A stretch of 64,000 nucleotides of DNA from Nothopassalora personata (lineage: Eukaryota; Ascomycota; Dothideomycetes; Mycosphaerellales; Mycosphaerellaceae): contig CM066293.1 of the NCBI GenBank assembly GCA_033816765.1, positions 3,720,001 through 3,784,000 on the forward strand, in the 5' to 3' direction. A program made the position numbers and the translations under genes. A model generated the notes under the pieces. That model was not told where the DNA came from, made no database searches, and saw nothing but the letters and a program-made list of their open reading frames with translations. Position 1 is the first letter of the stretch, and each line of letters begins with the position of its first letter. This document shows positions 1 through 9,805 of this stretch, piece by piece.

Positions 1-698
1 TATGAACACGTCGTCTCTTAGCAAGTTTGGTGAGCAGGTTGATGCGATACTGTATTGACAGCATCAAAGTGTGCCGAGCGGCGTCTTCGCGGAGGCGAGG
101 GATGTCGGTCAGTGAATGCCAAGAATCCGTCAAGCCGTCCATAGATGTACGAAGAAGAATATTTATACCTCGTCATTGGTATAGAGCACTGACTCGCAAG
201 GGTGCAGTAGCAGGCCCTATGAACAAAAAAGTGCTCTTTGTACAGAAAGGGGCACAGCTCGTTCCTAAAAGTGAGCTAAAGCCGACTGAAAAACTCATGA
301 CCCGAATCAATAAGCAGACCCCAAAGGCAGGAACGACACAGCCTTAATAATTTGCTAGGTCGTCCAATTGGTTTCATGTCATTTTGTTGTGTCTATCTCA
401 CTATCTGGATGCAAGAAGCTGAAGGTACACCTGCTGGTTCCCGTGACAACCTCCCCCCGGCCCAAGAAAGATGACTGCCCCAGTGGAAAGAAACAAGCTA
501 TAAGAAGCAGTAAGTACGTAGTCCATCGACGTGTTTCAACCCAGTGCCGTCCCCGCACCGTTCCAAACACGTCTTGCCATTCAGACCACCAGCAAGACCG
601 CCTGTCCACGCGACCTTCGAGTCCACGCAACCGTCTATCGTAATCTTCCGTCCCTTGAGAGGTCTGCTCAGATCCTAGGTCGGTTGCCATCGACCTGG
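1..698. other. No supported gene
   Basis: Only short open frames without proper ATG starts or splice context are present on either strand. I see no repeat, RNA gene or transposon signature. Confidence 0.5.
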
Positions 699-1113
699 TT
701 ACCAACCCTGCTTTTCTTGTGCTACGGCTTCCATAATGGCCTCGACTTCGTCTTCTGAGCTACAGACTTCCTCTGATGTCCACGCGCGAGAGTCAAGGTT
801 CTCGATGGCCGTCTCACGAGTGACCGGGAACGACATAGTTTCGACGTCCTCTGCCGCTGGCAGGGTCGAGTCCTGAGCTTGTGCTGCGCCAGAGCTACTG
901 CCGGCTTGGTCCTGTTGGTTGATGGCGTTGTCCGTCTCGATCAGGGCCCATTGACACATTCCGAGTGTCCTCCGACAGGTCGCTTTCCATGCACTGGTCG
1001 TCGAGCTCGACGATACTGCCCTTCAGCACCGTAGATACAGCGTTAATCTCGTGCCAGTTGGCGACGTATGAGGGGATGATCCACGAAAGCTCCCTCTCGT
1101 CGGCGACCTTCAT
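699..1113 (-). pseudogene. Coding-like segment broken by a frameshift
   Basis: Two overlapping minus-strand frames (1113-895 and 959-699) look like one protein. The first begins MKVADERELSWIIPSYVANW and ends in an acidic stretch; the second is an acidic, Ser/Glu-rich tail ending EAVAQEKQGW before TAA. The frames differ by one base where they overlap and I find no intron signals there, so either the gene is frameshifted or this is not coding. No family is recognised. The ORF at 1458-1727 on the same strand has similar composition and could be an upstream exon. Confidence 0.25.
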
Positions 1114-1457
1114 AAGGCGTACGTTACCCGGTGATATCCTGCGTACTTGCGCGTGTGCCTTGCGCTTCTATCAATAGTTCTGCCGACAAGATGTAAAGAT
1201 ATCGACAAGAAGCTCAAAGGTCTGATCCTGAGATCTCGTGCTATGTGCTCTCAACGACTGGAAGAGAGAGCATACATATATCAGTGCACTTACTTGTAAA
1301 GGCATTTGACTTGTCAGATCAGTCTCGAAATATAGAATACGCCATATGCTATTAGCTACTTTGACATAATGAAAGATCTAAGCACTTCCTCGTAGCGCCG
1401 AGCGTTGTGGACCTAAAAGGAAGTGCATCAAGCGGGTCAGCATTACTGCATATCCTT
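1114..1457. other. Intergenic or intronic gap
   Basis: No open frame is supported. Read on the minus strand it holds a GTAAGT and a CTTCCAG within 36 nt, too short for a normal intron. If the flanking minus-strand ORFs belong to one gene, this would be intron and UTR sequence. Confidence 0.3.
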
Positions 1458-1727
1458 TCAACTTGGAGGCCTCCTTGGGGACGCCGTCTTCGCGGCAGCA
1501 GCAGTGACTTGATGAGCTCTGGACATACCAGCAGGCCGCCGTGTTGATACATTACTTGTCGATGGCGCTGCCGCGTTCCCCGGAGCATCATTGTCTTGGA
1601 CCGTATTGTCTTGATCTATAGGTTCTTGATCACGAGGTTTTTGAACCGCAGGCTTTTCCGCCACATTCCCATGAATGGCTGTTCTTGTAGCGATGGTGTA
1701 GGCCTCTGACACCAGTGTTGCAGCCAT
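1458..1727 (-). CDS. Hypothetical protein, 89 aa (doubtful)
   Basis: The frame starts with a real ATG (MAATLVSEAYTIATR...) and is rich in Asp/Asn/Gln/Ala, ending in a Pro/Arg-rich tail. It has no recognisable domain, signal peptide or membrane segment. A GTATGT inside the ORF near 1530 could be a donor leading to another exon. Its ATG lies on a CATG palindrome from which a plus-strand ORF also starts, so at most one of the two need be real. It may belong with the broken frame at 699-1113. Confidence 0.25.
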   Translation of the reverse strand: MAATLVSEAYTIATRTAIHGNVAEKPAVQKPRDQEPIDQDNTVQDNDAPGNAAAPSTSNVSTRRPAGMSRAHQVTAAAAKTASPRRPPS

Positions 1728-1809
1728 GATTGCCGTGCGAAATACTGATAGCTTTAACTACGTGGCTATGATTGCCGTGCGAAATACTGATAGCTTTAAC
1801 TACGTGGCT
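1726..1809. repeat. Perfect 42-bp tandem duplication
   Basis: Bases 1726-1767 are repeated exactly at 1768-1809. The unit starts ATGATTGCCGTGCGAAATAC and is 14 codons long, so the plus-strand frame is kept. Complete identity means the duplication is recent or is an assembly artefact. Confidence 0.95.
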
Positions 1810-2052
1810 GACTGTTTTGACTTCCCCATTGAGGTTCTTGCTGACATTCTGGTTGTGAAGGCTCGGGCATTCCTTTCTGATAAGCTTAAACTAGCGTACC
1901 TGTCGAAGGGGAGACATGGTACTCGGCTCAACACATTGTTTGACTGTAGCTTGTGCGGCGTGCCTGTTAGTAAATTGAACATGATTCTTGGCTCAAAATG
2001 TTTGGACGAAGCCTGCTGTCCATCGGTAGCTTGCGCCTCGGTGCCATGTTAA
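1726..2052 (+). CDS. Hypothetical protein, 108 aa, with duplicated start
   Basis: The ORF begins with two perfect copies of a 14-residue block (MIAVRNTDSFNYVA twice), then a hydrophobic and Cys-rich portion (FDFPIEVLADILVV; ending ACCPSVACASVPC). The body reads like protein, but there is no known domain or clear signal peptide. Because the duplicated block starts with ATG, translation could begin at either copy. It could also be a fragment of a former gene. Confidence 0.25.
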   Translation: MIAVRNTDSFNYVAMIAVRNTDSFNYVADCFDFPIEVLADILVVKARAFLSDKLKLAYLSKGRHGTRLNTLFDCSLCGVPVSKLNMILGSKCLDEACCPSVACASVPC

Positions 2053-2460
2053 CAGAGACGGACTGCTTGCTGCTGTGACATGCTAGGCACGAATGGCTCC
2101 TCAGCCTCGGATTGAAGTCGCGCACGGCAGGGAGGACACAATGGCATATTGAAATTGGTCACCATATTGGCAATGCCAGAAAGCACACATGAGATTGGCA
2201 CTTCGTTCGCCAATGAACGCACTGAGTGTCTTCTAAGTCTTGTAGCATATGCGAAAGCGGTTCGCTTGATTGCCTAGGCTTCGACAACGCTTTAAGGCTC
2301 CAGCTTATGCCGTGGGCGCTGTATCTGCTTAACTGTATCTTTTCCTTTCCCCCTTCAGGATTTCTTAGCTTACATGTTTCGAGCTGCAGACTCAAGAGGA
2401 TCGGTCTCTGGATAAGACACGGCAACCTTCTTCGTTAGCTTAACTGCCACTATATGTAAT
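2053..2460. other. No supported gene
   Basis: Short unconvincing frames on both strands; no repeat or RNA gene seen. Confidence 0.4.
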
Positions 2461-2736
2461 CTATCGTTGCGTACTGGCGCTTCCTGCTCTTCTCCTTAGC
2501 CTTCTTTTCCTTTCCCACCTTGCGGCATTACGGAACGTCTCGTACCCATCGTAAGCATGACCACTGCGACCTCCTGATAAGACGGCCGGCTGGGAGGAAT
2601 TCGGCGAGAAGGTCTGGGTGAACGCTGGTGAAGGCTCATTGGCATTAGATGAGAGGCTTAGGGATCTGCGATGGCCGCATTTCCTGCACAATGCAGCGCC
2701 CGTCTTGGAGCTTGCACCGCACTTGGAGCAGACCAA
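2461..2736 (-). CDS. Zinc-ribbon protein fragment
   Basis: The minus-strand frame encodes a compact zinc ribbon at its start, C-x2-C-x11-C-x2-C (CSKCG...CRKCG), then a Ser/Asn-rich linker and a basic C-terminus (RWERKRRLRRRAG). Such ribbons bind one zinc and occur in many nucleic-acid or ubiquitin-related proteins, so function cannot be assigned. There is no in-frame ATG upstream before a stop, so the true start is in an unidentified exon or has been lost. The upstream minus-strand sequence is low-complexity Ser/Asn/Ile and could be 5' UTR. Confidence 0.35.
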   Translation of the reverse strand: MVCSKCGASSKTGAALCRKCGHRRSLSLSSNANEPSPAFTQTFSPNSSQPAVLSGGRSGHAYDGYETFRNAARWERKRRLRRRAGSASTQR

Positions 2737-3882
2737 GGGTATGTCGATGAATTGATGAGTCGATAGTTCGATGAATCGTTCGGATCGATAGGGTCGATGG
2801 AGCTGTTGGAGTTGATGAGAATGACTGATGATCGGTTGGCCAACAAGATAGAAAGTTCGAGTGCGGTGGCTATAGCGTGTCTAGTATTGGTTGTGGTGTC
2901 CACATTGCATCAGCGGCCGGCATAATACATTGCGATGTAGAAACCACGGAAGTTAATACTGTTACTGCGCTGCATATTGTACGTTTACAGCAGCAAACAT
3001 TGCCTTCGACCGGTCTCATGGTTACAGCTCCGGGTTACCGCTAGGGCGTTTAAGTCTTTGTAGTCTCGCTTACAATAAGCTGGGAAATCGTTTCGCAATA
3101 TGGCTCGACATTGATAGCTTGTCCGCCACGGCAACCATTCGTACCGATAGGCATGACGAAAGCGGTATACGTATACGTGTGCGTGTGCGTGTGCGTGGTG
3201 TTAATGTTGATAGATCGAGATCGTGAGATCGGGAGAACGTGAGAAACTTCAAGTGTGTATTACGTGGCCTGTTAAAAGATGCAACCAGATACCAGCACTT
3301 ACTCGTAGAGGCTCATCACAGGTGCTACGAGTAAATGCAGGTGATTGTGAGAAAGAAGGCCGATCAGGCTATGAGGTAATCCAGTTCTTCGTTGTCGATG
3401 TTTTGTGGGACGAATCTTGCATGCTCATCCTGGTACCGAGGTCGTTCTTGCATCTGAGACTGTATTATGATAGATGAGCGAGTGGGAAATCCGAGTCCAT
3501 TTCACGAGGTACTTCGCTATGTCCAGTACGTGGAAGTCCCAATGTTACTCTCGACAGCATCATCGGCCTGAGATTCATGCCTTCCGGGGAGCTACATCGT
3601 GGCGAAGCCGATGGGTACACGAAGACATCAAGCAGCCCCTTCTGCTGCAAAGACGGCGTTCTCTTGCTTCCTCTCGGTGTTAGTGGCACACTCCATCAAA
3701 TCGCTCTCTCGAAACCAGCGTCCAAGACCGCCACGGGCATGAGCTGCTTGAAGCAACGCTTCTCTTGGCCTCCAAGGAAGATTGCGTTCAACTCGATTGA
3801 AGAACCGCCCTCGCCTGCTGTTCATGTCAGTGTTTGAAGCAATACACAATTCCCAGATCCAATGAGCTGGACCGCCTTTTCG
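2737..3882. other. Intergenic, no supported gene
   Basis: It contains the GT-rich microsatellite at 3165-3197 and short overlapping ORFs around 3465-3850 without splice or composition support. Confidence 0.4.
3165..3197. repeat. GT/GTGTGC microsatellite
   Basis: An alternating purine-pyrimidine run (GTATACGTATAC followed by three GTGTGC-like units). Such runs are length-polymorphic. Confidence 0.8.
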
Positions 3883-4628
3883 CTACCCAGTACGTGGTCG
3901 CAGGCAGTTTTGGCGCCAGCGCTCGAGACATGCGTGCCGCTCACCACCGCCCTCCTGATCAGTACCCTCTCCTGCATAGCGCTCAGTTACCGTGAATGGA
4001 AAGTCGGCTCTGAAAGCCTCGAATAGTGCTTTCAGCGTAGAGCACGTTGCGACGCCTTTGTCATAGCCATTTGTGACGAGCCTGCTGGGCAGGCAGGAAA
4101 CGTCGGAGTGCTCTCTGTTGGGCGCGTGGCTGTGTGCAAGAGCGACTGAAGTGGAGAACGAGTAGCAAAGCTCGTTCGCGGTGGCGTGCAGTACGCCTCG
4201 ATTAGAGTACAGGAAGCAACGTACACGACGTCTGGGCGGTACTCCATCCTGTGGAAGAGTTAGCACTCGTAAAAGAAGTGGTAGATCCGAGCGCCTGGAA
4301 CAAGAGCACGAGATGTGGGGTTCTTACACGCAACTCGAGGTCATCCAGCCGCTGCCGTGAGGCGTCCAGCTGTAGATTGTGCTTTCCGGCGATGGAGGCG
4401 ATCCATGGGTCTACGACAGTGGCTGCGCCCTGTTGGCGCTGTTGTTGTACTGGAGGATACCGGGGCAAGCGCAGTGAGTGGCACTGCCCGACACTGTGAC
4501 CAGTTAGTGAGCTTACACCGCCACCAGCCAGCGTGCTGGTGATTGCTCCAGTACAGGACGTCTCCAAGCGTGACTCGACACCCTCCTGCACTGTCAATCG
4601 TACTATCGTCGCTGAACTTCACGACCAT
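3883..4628 (-). CDS. Hypothetical protein, 199 aa, three exons
   Basis: A spliced minus-strand model fits well. Exon 1 is 4628-4517, exon 2 is 4449-4328 and exon 3 is 4248-3883. Intron 1 (4516-4450, 67 nt) has donor GTAAGC and acceptor CCAG; intron 2 (4327-4249, 79 nt) has GTAAGA, branch GTGCTAAC and acceptor CACAG. All phases agree across junctions and the last exon is open for 122 codons to TAG. The ATG at 4628 has a G at +4; an in-frame ATG at 4700 would add 24 residues. The protein has a Gln-rich patch near residue 40, a basic patch (PPRRRVRC) near 83 and a Cys-containing C-terminus. I recognise no family, signal peptide or membrane helix. Confidence 0.5.
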
Positions 4629-5593
4629 GACTGTGGTATGGGTGATTGTAGGTGGGCACAGTCCCGAGTGCCATTGTCCTCGCCGACTGCTCACTCGCAT
4701 CGGATGGACTCAAGCAAGCCAAGTAAATAAACATCCGACATGAATGTGATGGATGGGCCGTTTGTTTGGTGCGATCGAGTTCTTTCTGGTGGGAGCGAGG
4801 TCCGGCGGCTGGGCTGTGCGGGTAGATCCGACGTGGAGGTCCCGGTGTGATGGAAGGATTATCGTGTCGTCGCGTTGTCGGCGTTTTCTCGCAATCGTCC
4901 CGTACACAACGACAACAACAACGACAACAACAACAACATCCAAGTGCGGCCATTTCTGCCATCAAAAGTACACAACGGAACGCTTGCTGCCTCCATCTCA
5001 CGCCTGCTCCAGCACCGACACGGCGCGCAGTCAAACCAGCGGTGCGGAGGAAGTGCTCCCGCATATCATTGCGCAGGCGACACACCTCGCATATGCCTGG
5101 CCTGGCTATCCTGAGATGAGCCTGCCCTGTTCTACTGATTTCATGATCCAGGTAGGATGAGAGTCTTGCTGGGCGCGGTCTCCCCACACACCTTGCAGGT
5201 CGGGAATAGCTGTCTATCCTCCACTGCTGAACACCGGGGCTTTCTTATCCCTCCTGCTTGATCTTATCTCTCCTGCTTGACAGCCTGATCTTGGCAGGGC
5301 ACGTGGCATACAAACGCAGGATGGAGGGGCTCTCAAACCTCATCACTGGCTCTTTAACCCATCCTTATCTACTTCGTCTTGCAAGTTGACTTTCTCATCC
5401 TTCTCCCTTACTTGTAACATCCACCTCTTCTTCGTTGAAGCATCTTCCACACTCCCCAGAGCCAAATCACGAAAGTGACCACCGGCAAGCCAAATTGCAT
5501 CTCGACCACGCTCACGCCCACGCTCACGCAGACTATCCTCTGACGGTTGACTTCTCTGGAACTCACCCAACAGGCCGCATCTCAGCCACCAGA
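4629..5593. other. Intergenic region with ACA microsatellite
   Basis: Long overlapping frames on both strands here translate trinucleotide repeats into Thr or Val/Cys runs, so I do not accept them as genes. The last 300 bases before 5594 are pyrimidine-rich on the plus strand, as is common in fungal promoters and 5' leaders. Confidence 0.5.
4906..4940. repeat. (ACA/ACG)n microsatellite
   Basis: About eleven trinucleotides of ACA with two ACG interruptions, a typical triplet microsatellite. Confidence 0.85.
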
Positions 5594-8505
5594 ATGTCCA
5601 CACCCCGTCGTTCTCGTCGCCTGCGAGAGGTTTGTTTTGCCATCAATACTTGTCCAACAACATGCTAACGTCCCAGCTCGCGGACTCCACGGACGAATCA
5701 GACATCGACTCCGACAACTCCAACGACTCTGACCCAGAAGACTTCGTTCCCACCTTTGCAGGACTTACTACCTACCAACTCCGACATGGCCAAGGCAGAG
5801 CCGACTTTTCAAACGACATTAAGACTGCCATCTTCAAAGATGCTATCACCAACGGCTACGTGGGCAAGCATCTCCCCACCCCGAACCAACTCGTCCGTCT
5901 GTGTGTTGCTGTTGGCGTGCCATCGAATCAAGGTTGTCGTGTCACCAAGGCTTGTGTTCAGAAGTTGGTCAGCTGGATCACTAACCATGTCAGTCAAGCC
6001 ACCACTTGTGGACTGATTATGCAGTCGTGCACTGGTAAGATTGGCAGAAAAGAGCAGTGGGATGTTCACGTCGCTGAGGTTTTGCTCAACGCTGTTCGAG
6101 ATCCTAGCTTCTGCTTTGCCAGATCCATCCAAAGTGGAGACCTCTTGCGCAAGCATATGCTTTCGGGTCAGAAGTACAGCAAAGTTCAGGTTCCGAATAT
6201 GACCGAGACCGGTGCAACTGCTCTGGTGAAGAGAGCTGTCGGCTTGCTCGTTTCGAACATTACGAAGGCTCGACCAGTCAAACCTGGCAACTCGAGAGCT
6301 GTAGCCAGATCTCAGTACCGTCCGGCAACGCAGCAGCCGGTCACCCAGCCAGTTACTCCACAGCACATCAATCGACATGACATTAGTTCGCTGTACACAC
6401 AGCCAGCCACTCCTCGACACAGCTATGCTCCATCATACTTGCAAAACAACTCCAGCTGGATGTGCCCACCATACACGGACGTTCATCAGTTAGCGTTCTC
6501 AGCGAACGGTAACACAAGTCTCTATCCCGTCACTCCACAGCATGGCCCCGGGTTCTCGCCAGGCGCGCAGACAGGAGCAAACTTATCCTACTCTGGCCGC
6601 ACTTCTGCTCAGACCACAGGCGTTCATCACTCGGAAGGACCCCTATCGCACCCGGCAGTCGGTTCTCAGCAGGGAGTCACCTCTTCCGAAGCAGCTACCA
6701 CTCACCAAGCGGTCACCCCTCAGCAGGGCTATTGGTCAGCCCCGGGACCACAGTCATCATACTGGGCGTCTTCTTCAACGACCTTGCCCTCGTACTCCGC
6801 ACCATTCTCCACGCCATCACACGTCACAGCCAGCCCCACACCAAATGGCATCGCTCGAGAGCGCGAGGAAGTCGGCGGAGGCGGGGAAGGAGAAGAGCTA
6901 CGGCTGAGCCTGGGTCTGATGAATCTTGGTGTTGGACAAGACGAGATCGAGCACATCATACGGAAGAGAAAGACTAGCAACCCCGGGCCTCCACAGCCAC
7001 GGCCGTACGAGCACAAATCTGGTCAAGCCTACAGCACCATGTCGGCTCAACCTCAAAACGGCAACGCCATTTCTCAGGACGCTGCTTACGCTCAGGGTCG
7101 ATTCGATCCGTTCGCAGAGCAGCCGAGCGCCATTCTCGTCAGCAACCATTCTATGGCTGCTCCGATCACAGCTGGCAATGTTGAGCGCAATCAATGCATG
7201 CGACCCCCGGGCAACGCTCCTCCGTCGAGTTTCAACCATCCAATGTTGCAGGTTGCCCCCGTCAAGGAGGAAGCGGGAGCTTCCGAGGTGTCAGGTATCA
7301 TACCTCCAGCGTGTCAAAACCAAAACATCAGCTATCCGTCCAACTCTTACGATACCAATCTTGCGGCAGGCCACTGGCGCACCCATGAGACTGCTCTTCC
7401 GCCTTATCCAAGTAGCAGTCACCAGGCGCAGCAACTTCCGCCCATCGAGGTAGAGAACAAAGGCGCTCAGGTGCCCGAGAGTGGTCCACCGACTTGGCCA
7501 CCCCAACAAACTGCCTATGGAGCAGCTCGCCACAATATCAATGCTGCGCTGCCATCAGAGGTTCAACATCAAGGACAGTGCGCAGCATTTGCGAGTCAGA
7601 CCACTACTCTTGCACCAGAGTATGAGTTTCAAGCTGTGGGTTCATCTACTGCGTCCACTCATGCTGCCACTCAAGCTGCTCTTGATGCACTCTCCACCAG
7701 TACCGTTCCATTTCATGCCCCAACCTTTGCCCCTCAAACAGCGCCTAGCGGTAGCTCTCTGGACGAGCGCCTAAGGGCTTTGCGCGAATTCCAGCCTGGA
7801 TCGTCGCGATCCGAGGGCGCAGTACTTCACCAATTGCCAATGGCCGAAGGACCAGCAGCGAATCGGGAGCAAGCATCTTCCTCAGCACCAGTTCATGCCG
7901 CTAGCCCTGCGAGTCCTCAAAAGCAGACGACCGCTCCAACAGCTGCCCCCGTTTCCCAGCACGCCACGTACAGTACTCAGCTCGCGGGCTTGGGCTCAAC
8001 ACTTCACAATCGATGCCCTACCCCAACAACCTTAGTCAGTCATAATCAAGCTCTTCTCACACCAGTTTCCCACGACATTGCTGCCCCAACTTCTCGGCAG
8101 CAGACAGCCGCACCACCAGGGCATCCCCACTACACTACTGCCACTCCGACAAGAGTCTACAGCCCGCAGCACGCAGCGTCCGGCTCCACAGGTTCAGCAT
8201 TTCACGACTACACTCCTGCTGCAGCTGCCCAAAACACTTATGAACAGACAGCTTCCCTAGCATCTGGAAATGCAGGTCGTCCTCTCCAGGCCGCATCATT
8301 TCAACCGCATTCTCAGAGTCTCGGTCCTTTACCAAACTACGGGCCCTTCCAACCACAACCTTACACACCAGCTTCGCAACCACAGCACACACCCCACGAC
8401 CTTCGCTCTCCCATCGTGGCCGAAGCAGCTCCTGCTCACAATTCCTCCATCGGTATCGAAGAGCGTTGGGCCTTCCATGCACGCAGCCACGCAGCGCCAC
8501 ACTGA
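5594..8505 (+). CDS. Large Gln/Ser/Thr/Pro/Ala-rich protein, 954 aa
   Basis: Exon 1 (5594-5629) encodes MSTPRRSRRLRE; a 47-nt intron (5630-5676) has donor GTTTGT, branch TGCTAAC and acceptor CCCAG; exon 2 (5677-8505) continues in phase as LADSTDES to TGA. This start places a short basic tag ahead of an acidic stretch (DESDIDSDNSNDSDPED). Residues about 40-215 look folded, with regular hydrophobic spacing and several Cys. The rest is low-complexity Q/S/T/P/A, interrupted near 415-445 by a charged amphipathic segment (GVGQDEIEHIIRKRK) and near 710 by LDERLRALREF. There is no known catalytic motif, signal peptide or membrane helix. The composition suits a nuclear or condensate-forming regulator, but that is inference. 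It is the best-supported cellular gene here; codon use and the intron agree with genuine expression. Confidence 0.8.
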
Positions 8506-8590
8506 CGGTGCCTCGAAGCTCACCCTACTGCCGACACTGCCGTTGCGCAGCTATGGGTTCGTATGGTATAGCACGGCATTGTACGGACTA

Positions 8591-8812
8591 GGACAGAGAG
8601 CTGGATAATTCAGTTTGGCTAGCAGAACAGAACAGAGCAGAAAACAAGGATACAGTAACGAACGATATAACGATCGGTGTGAGCGAGGAAGGGGATACAG
8701 GACGGAGAGCTGGATGATCCAGTTTAGCCAGCAGAACAGAACAGAACAGAACAGAAAACGAGGATACAGTAAGTAACGAGATGACGATAGCTGGGAGTGA
8801 GGAAGGGGAGGG
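8591..8812. repeat. 109-bp tandem duplication, two copies
   Basis: Copy 1 (8591-8699) and copy 2 (8700-8812) both run GAGAGCTGGAT, then CAGCAGAACAGAACAGA, then GAGGAAGGGGA in the same order. They differ by scattered transitions and an extra AACAG unit. They lie just past the stop of the 954-aa gene, in its probable 3' UTR or terminator region. Confidence 0.8.
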
Positions 8813-9289
8813 GGCAAAGCTGGGTATTCGGTTGAGTGGGTGGGTTTATGGGAGCAAAGGCAATACAATGAGGAGATTGCATGAGAAATAAACATACAGT
8901 AACGAAACAAGGAAAAAGACATTATGATCTAAGGAGAGAACGAGCTCTAAGAAGGTTCTAATATTCCCCCAACGAGGACACATCACAGCATAGCATATCC
9001 TGCTGGCAGAACGATTGTTTGGCCACCGCTGGAAGAGTTATTTGAGCATCTGAGCGACGACAGCCTGACGTTGAACTGTTTTCCTTGCCCAATTCTGCGA
9101 CCACGAGAGCCACGAAGACTTGCATAAGCCACTACATCAGATGGCTTCACATTAAGTGTTGAGGTGAAGAACAGTGACAATTTAATGTTGTACATCGAGC
9201 GCCTGCTCGCTCGTCGTCCCTCGTGAACTCGGACCATTAGGCCATGACTACCACTTCATGGCATCCCTCAAAACTTGCTAGGTCTTGGC

Positions 9290-9601
9290 ACGCGTCACTA
9301 CCTCTCCTGCTCCGACACCCTCAAAGGAGCAGCCTTTCCATGCAACTCTCCAGATACATATCGACTGGCTTTCCTTGCCATCACTACCACTCCTGCCGAA
9401 TGCCCGCACTGCCACTCGTAGCATCTAACCAAACCGGGAGGGCGTGGCATCACTACCACTCCTGCTCCCACTTCTCGCAGAACGAGCCTTTCCATACGAC
9501 CCTCCAGATGCACAGCGACTGGCTTGCCTTTGCATAAATATCACTCCTGCTGAGCACCATCACTACCGCTCCAGGAATGCCAGCCAGCCTCCCGCGGTTG
9601 G
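9290..9601. repeat. Diverged tandem repeat, unit about 155 bp
   Basis: Both copies contain CACTACC-ctCCTGCTCC, then GAGC(A)GCCTTTCCAT, CTCCAGAT and CGACTGGCTT in the same order. Smaller ATCACTACCACTCCTGC echoes occur in and after them. They lie 200-500 bp upstream of the gene at 9806, so could be part of its promoter. Confidence 0.5.
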
Positions 9602-9805
9602 CATTGCTACCACTCCCGCTGCCATGCTCTCTCAAGATCATCATCCTGAGAGCATGGCGGCTTATAAACAGCTAAAGTATCGCAGATAAGTCGTAGACCT
9701 ACATCCTTTCGCAAGATACGTCGAGGAAGACAACATCTTCTCGGTGCAAATTGTCGTCTCCTCGTTCACTAACTGCTTTCACAGCACCCATCACTCACCA
9801 CAACC

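Larger units (their letters stand above)
8506..9805. other. Intergenic region between two plus-strand genes
   Basis: It contains the 3' flank of the 954-aa gene with a 109-bp tandem duplication (8591-8812) and, upstream of the next gene, a diverged repeat of about 155 bp (9290-9601). I find no convincing coding region. Confidence 0.5.

Noticed and set aside
4753..5160. 135-codon plus-strand frame with a Thr run
   Set aside because: The Thr run is the ACA microsatellite; no other support.
4603..5187. 194-codon open frame on the minus strand
   Set aside because: Its middle is a translated triplet repeat (Cys runs), it overlaps a better spliced gene start and has no splice or domain support.
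5809..6420. 203-codon minus-strand frame
   Set aside because: Lies wholly antisense to the well-supported 954-aa gene.
6890..6920. LRLSLGL in the 954-aa protein, similar to a plant EAR repression motif
   Set aside because: EAR motifs are described for plants; a chance match in a fungal protein is more likely.
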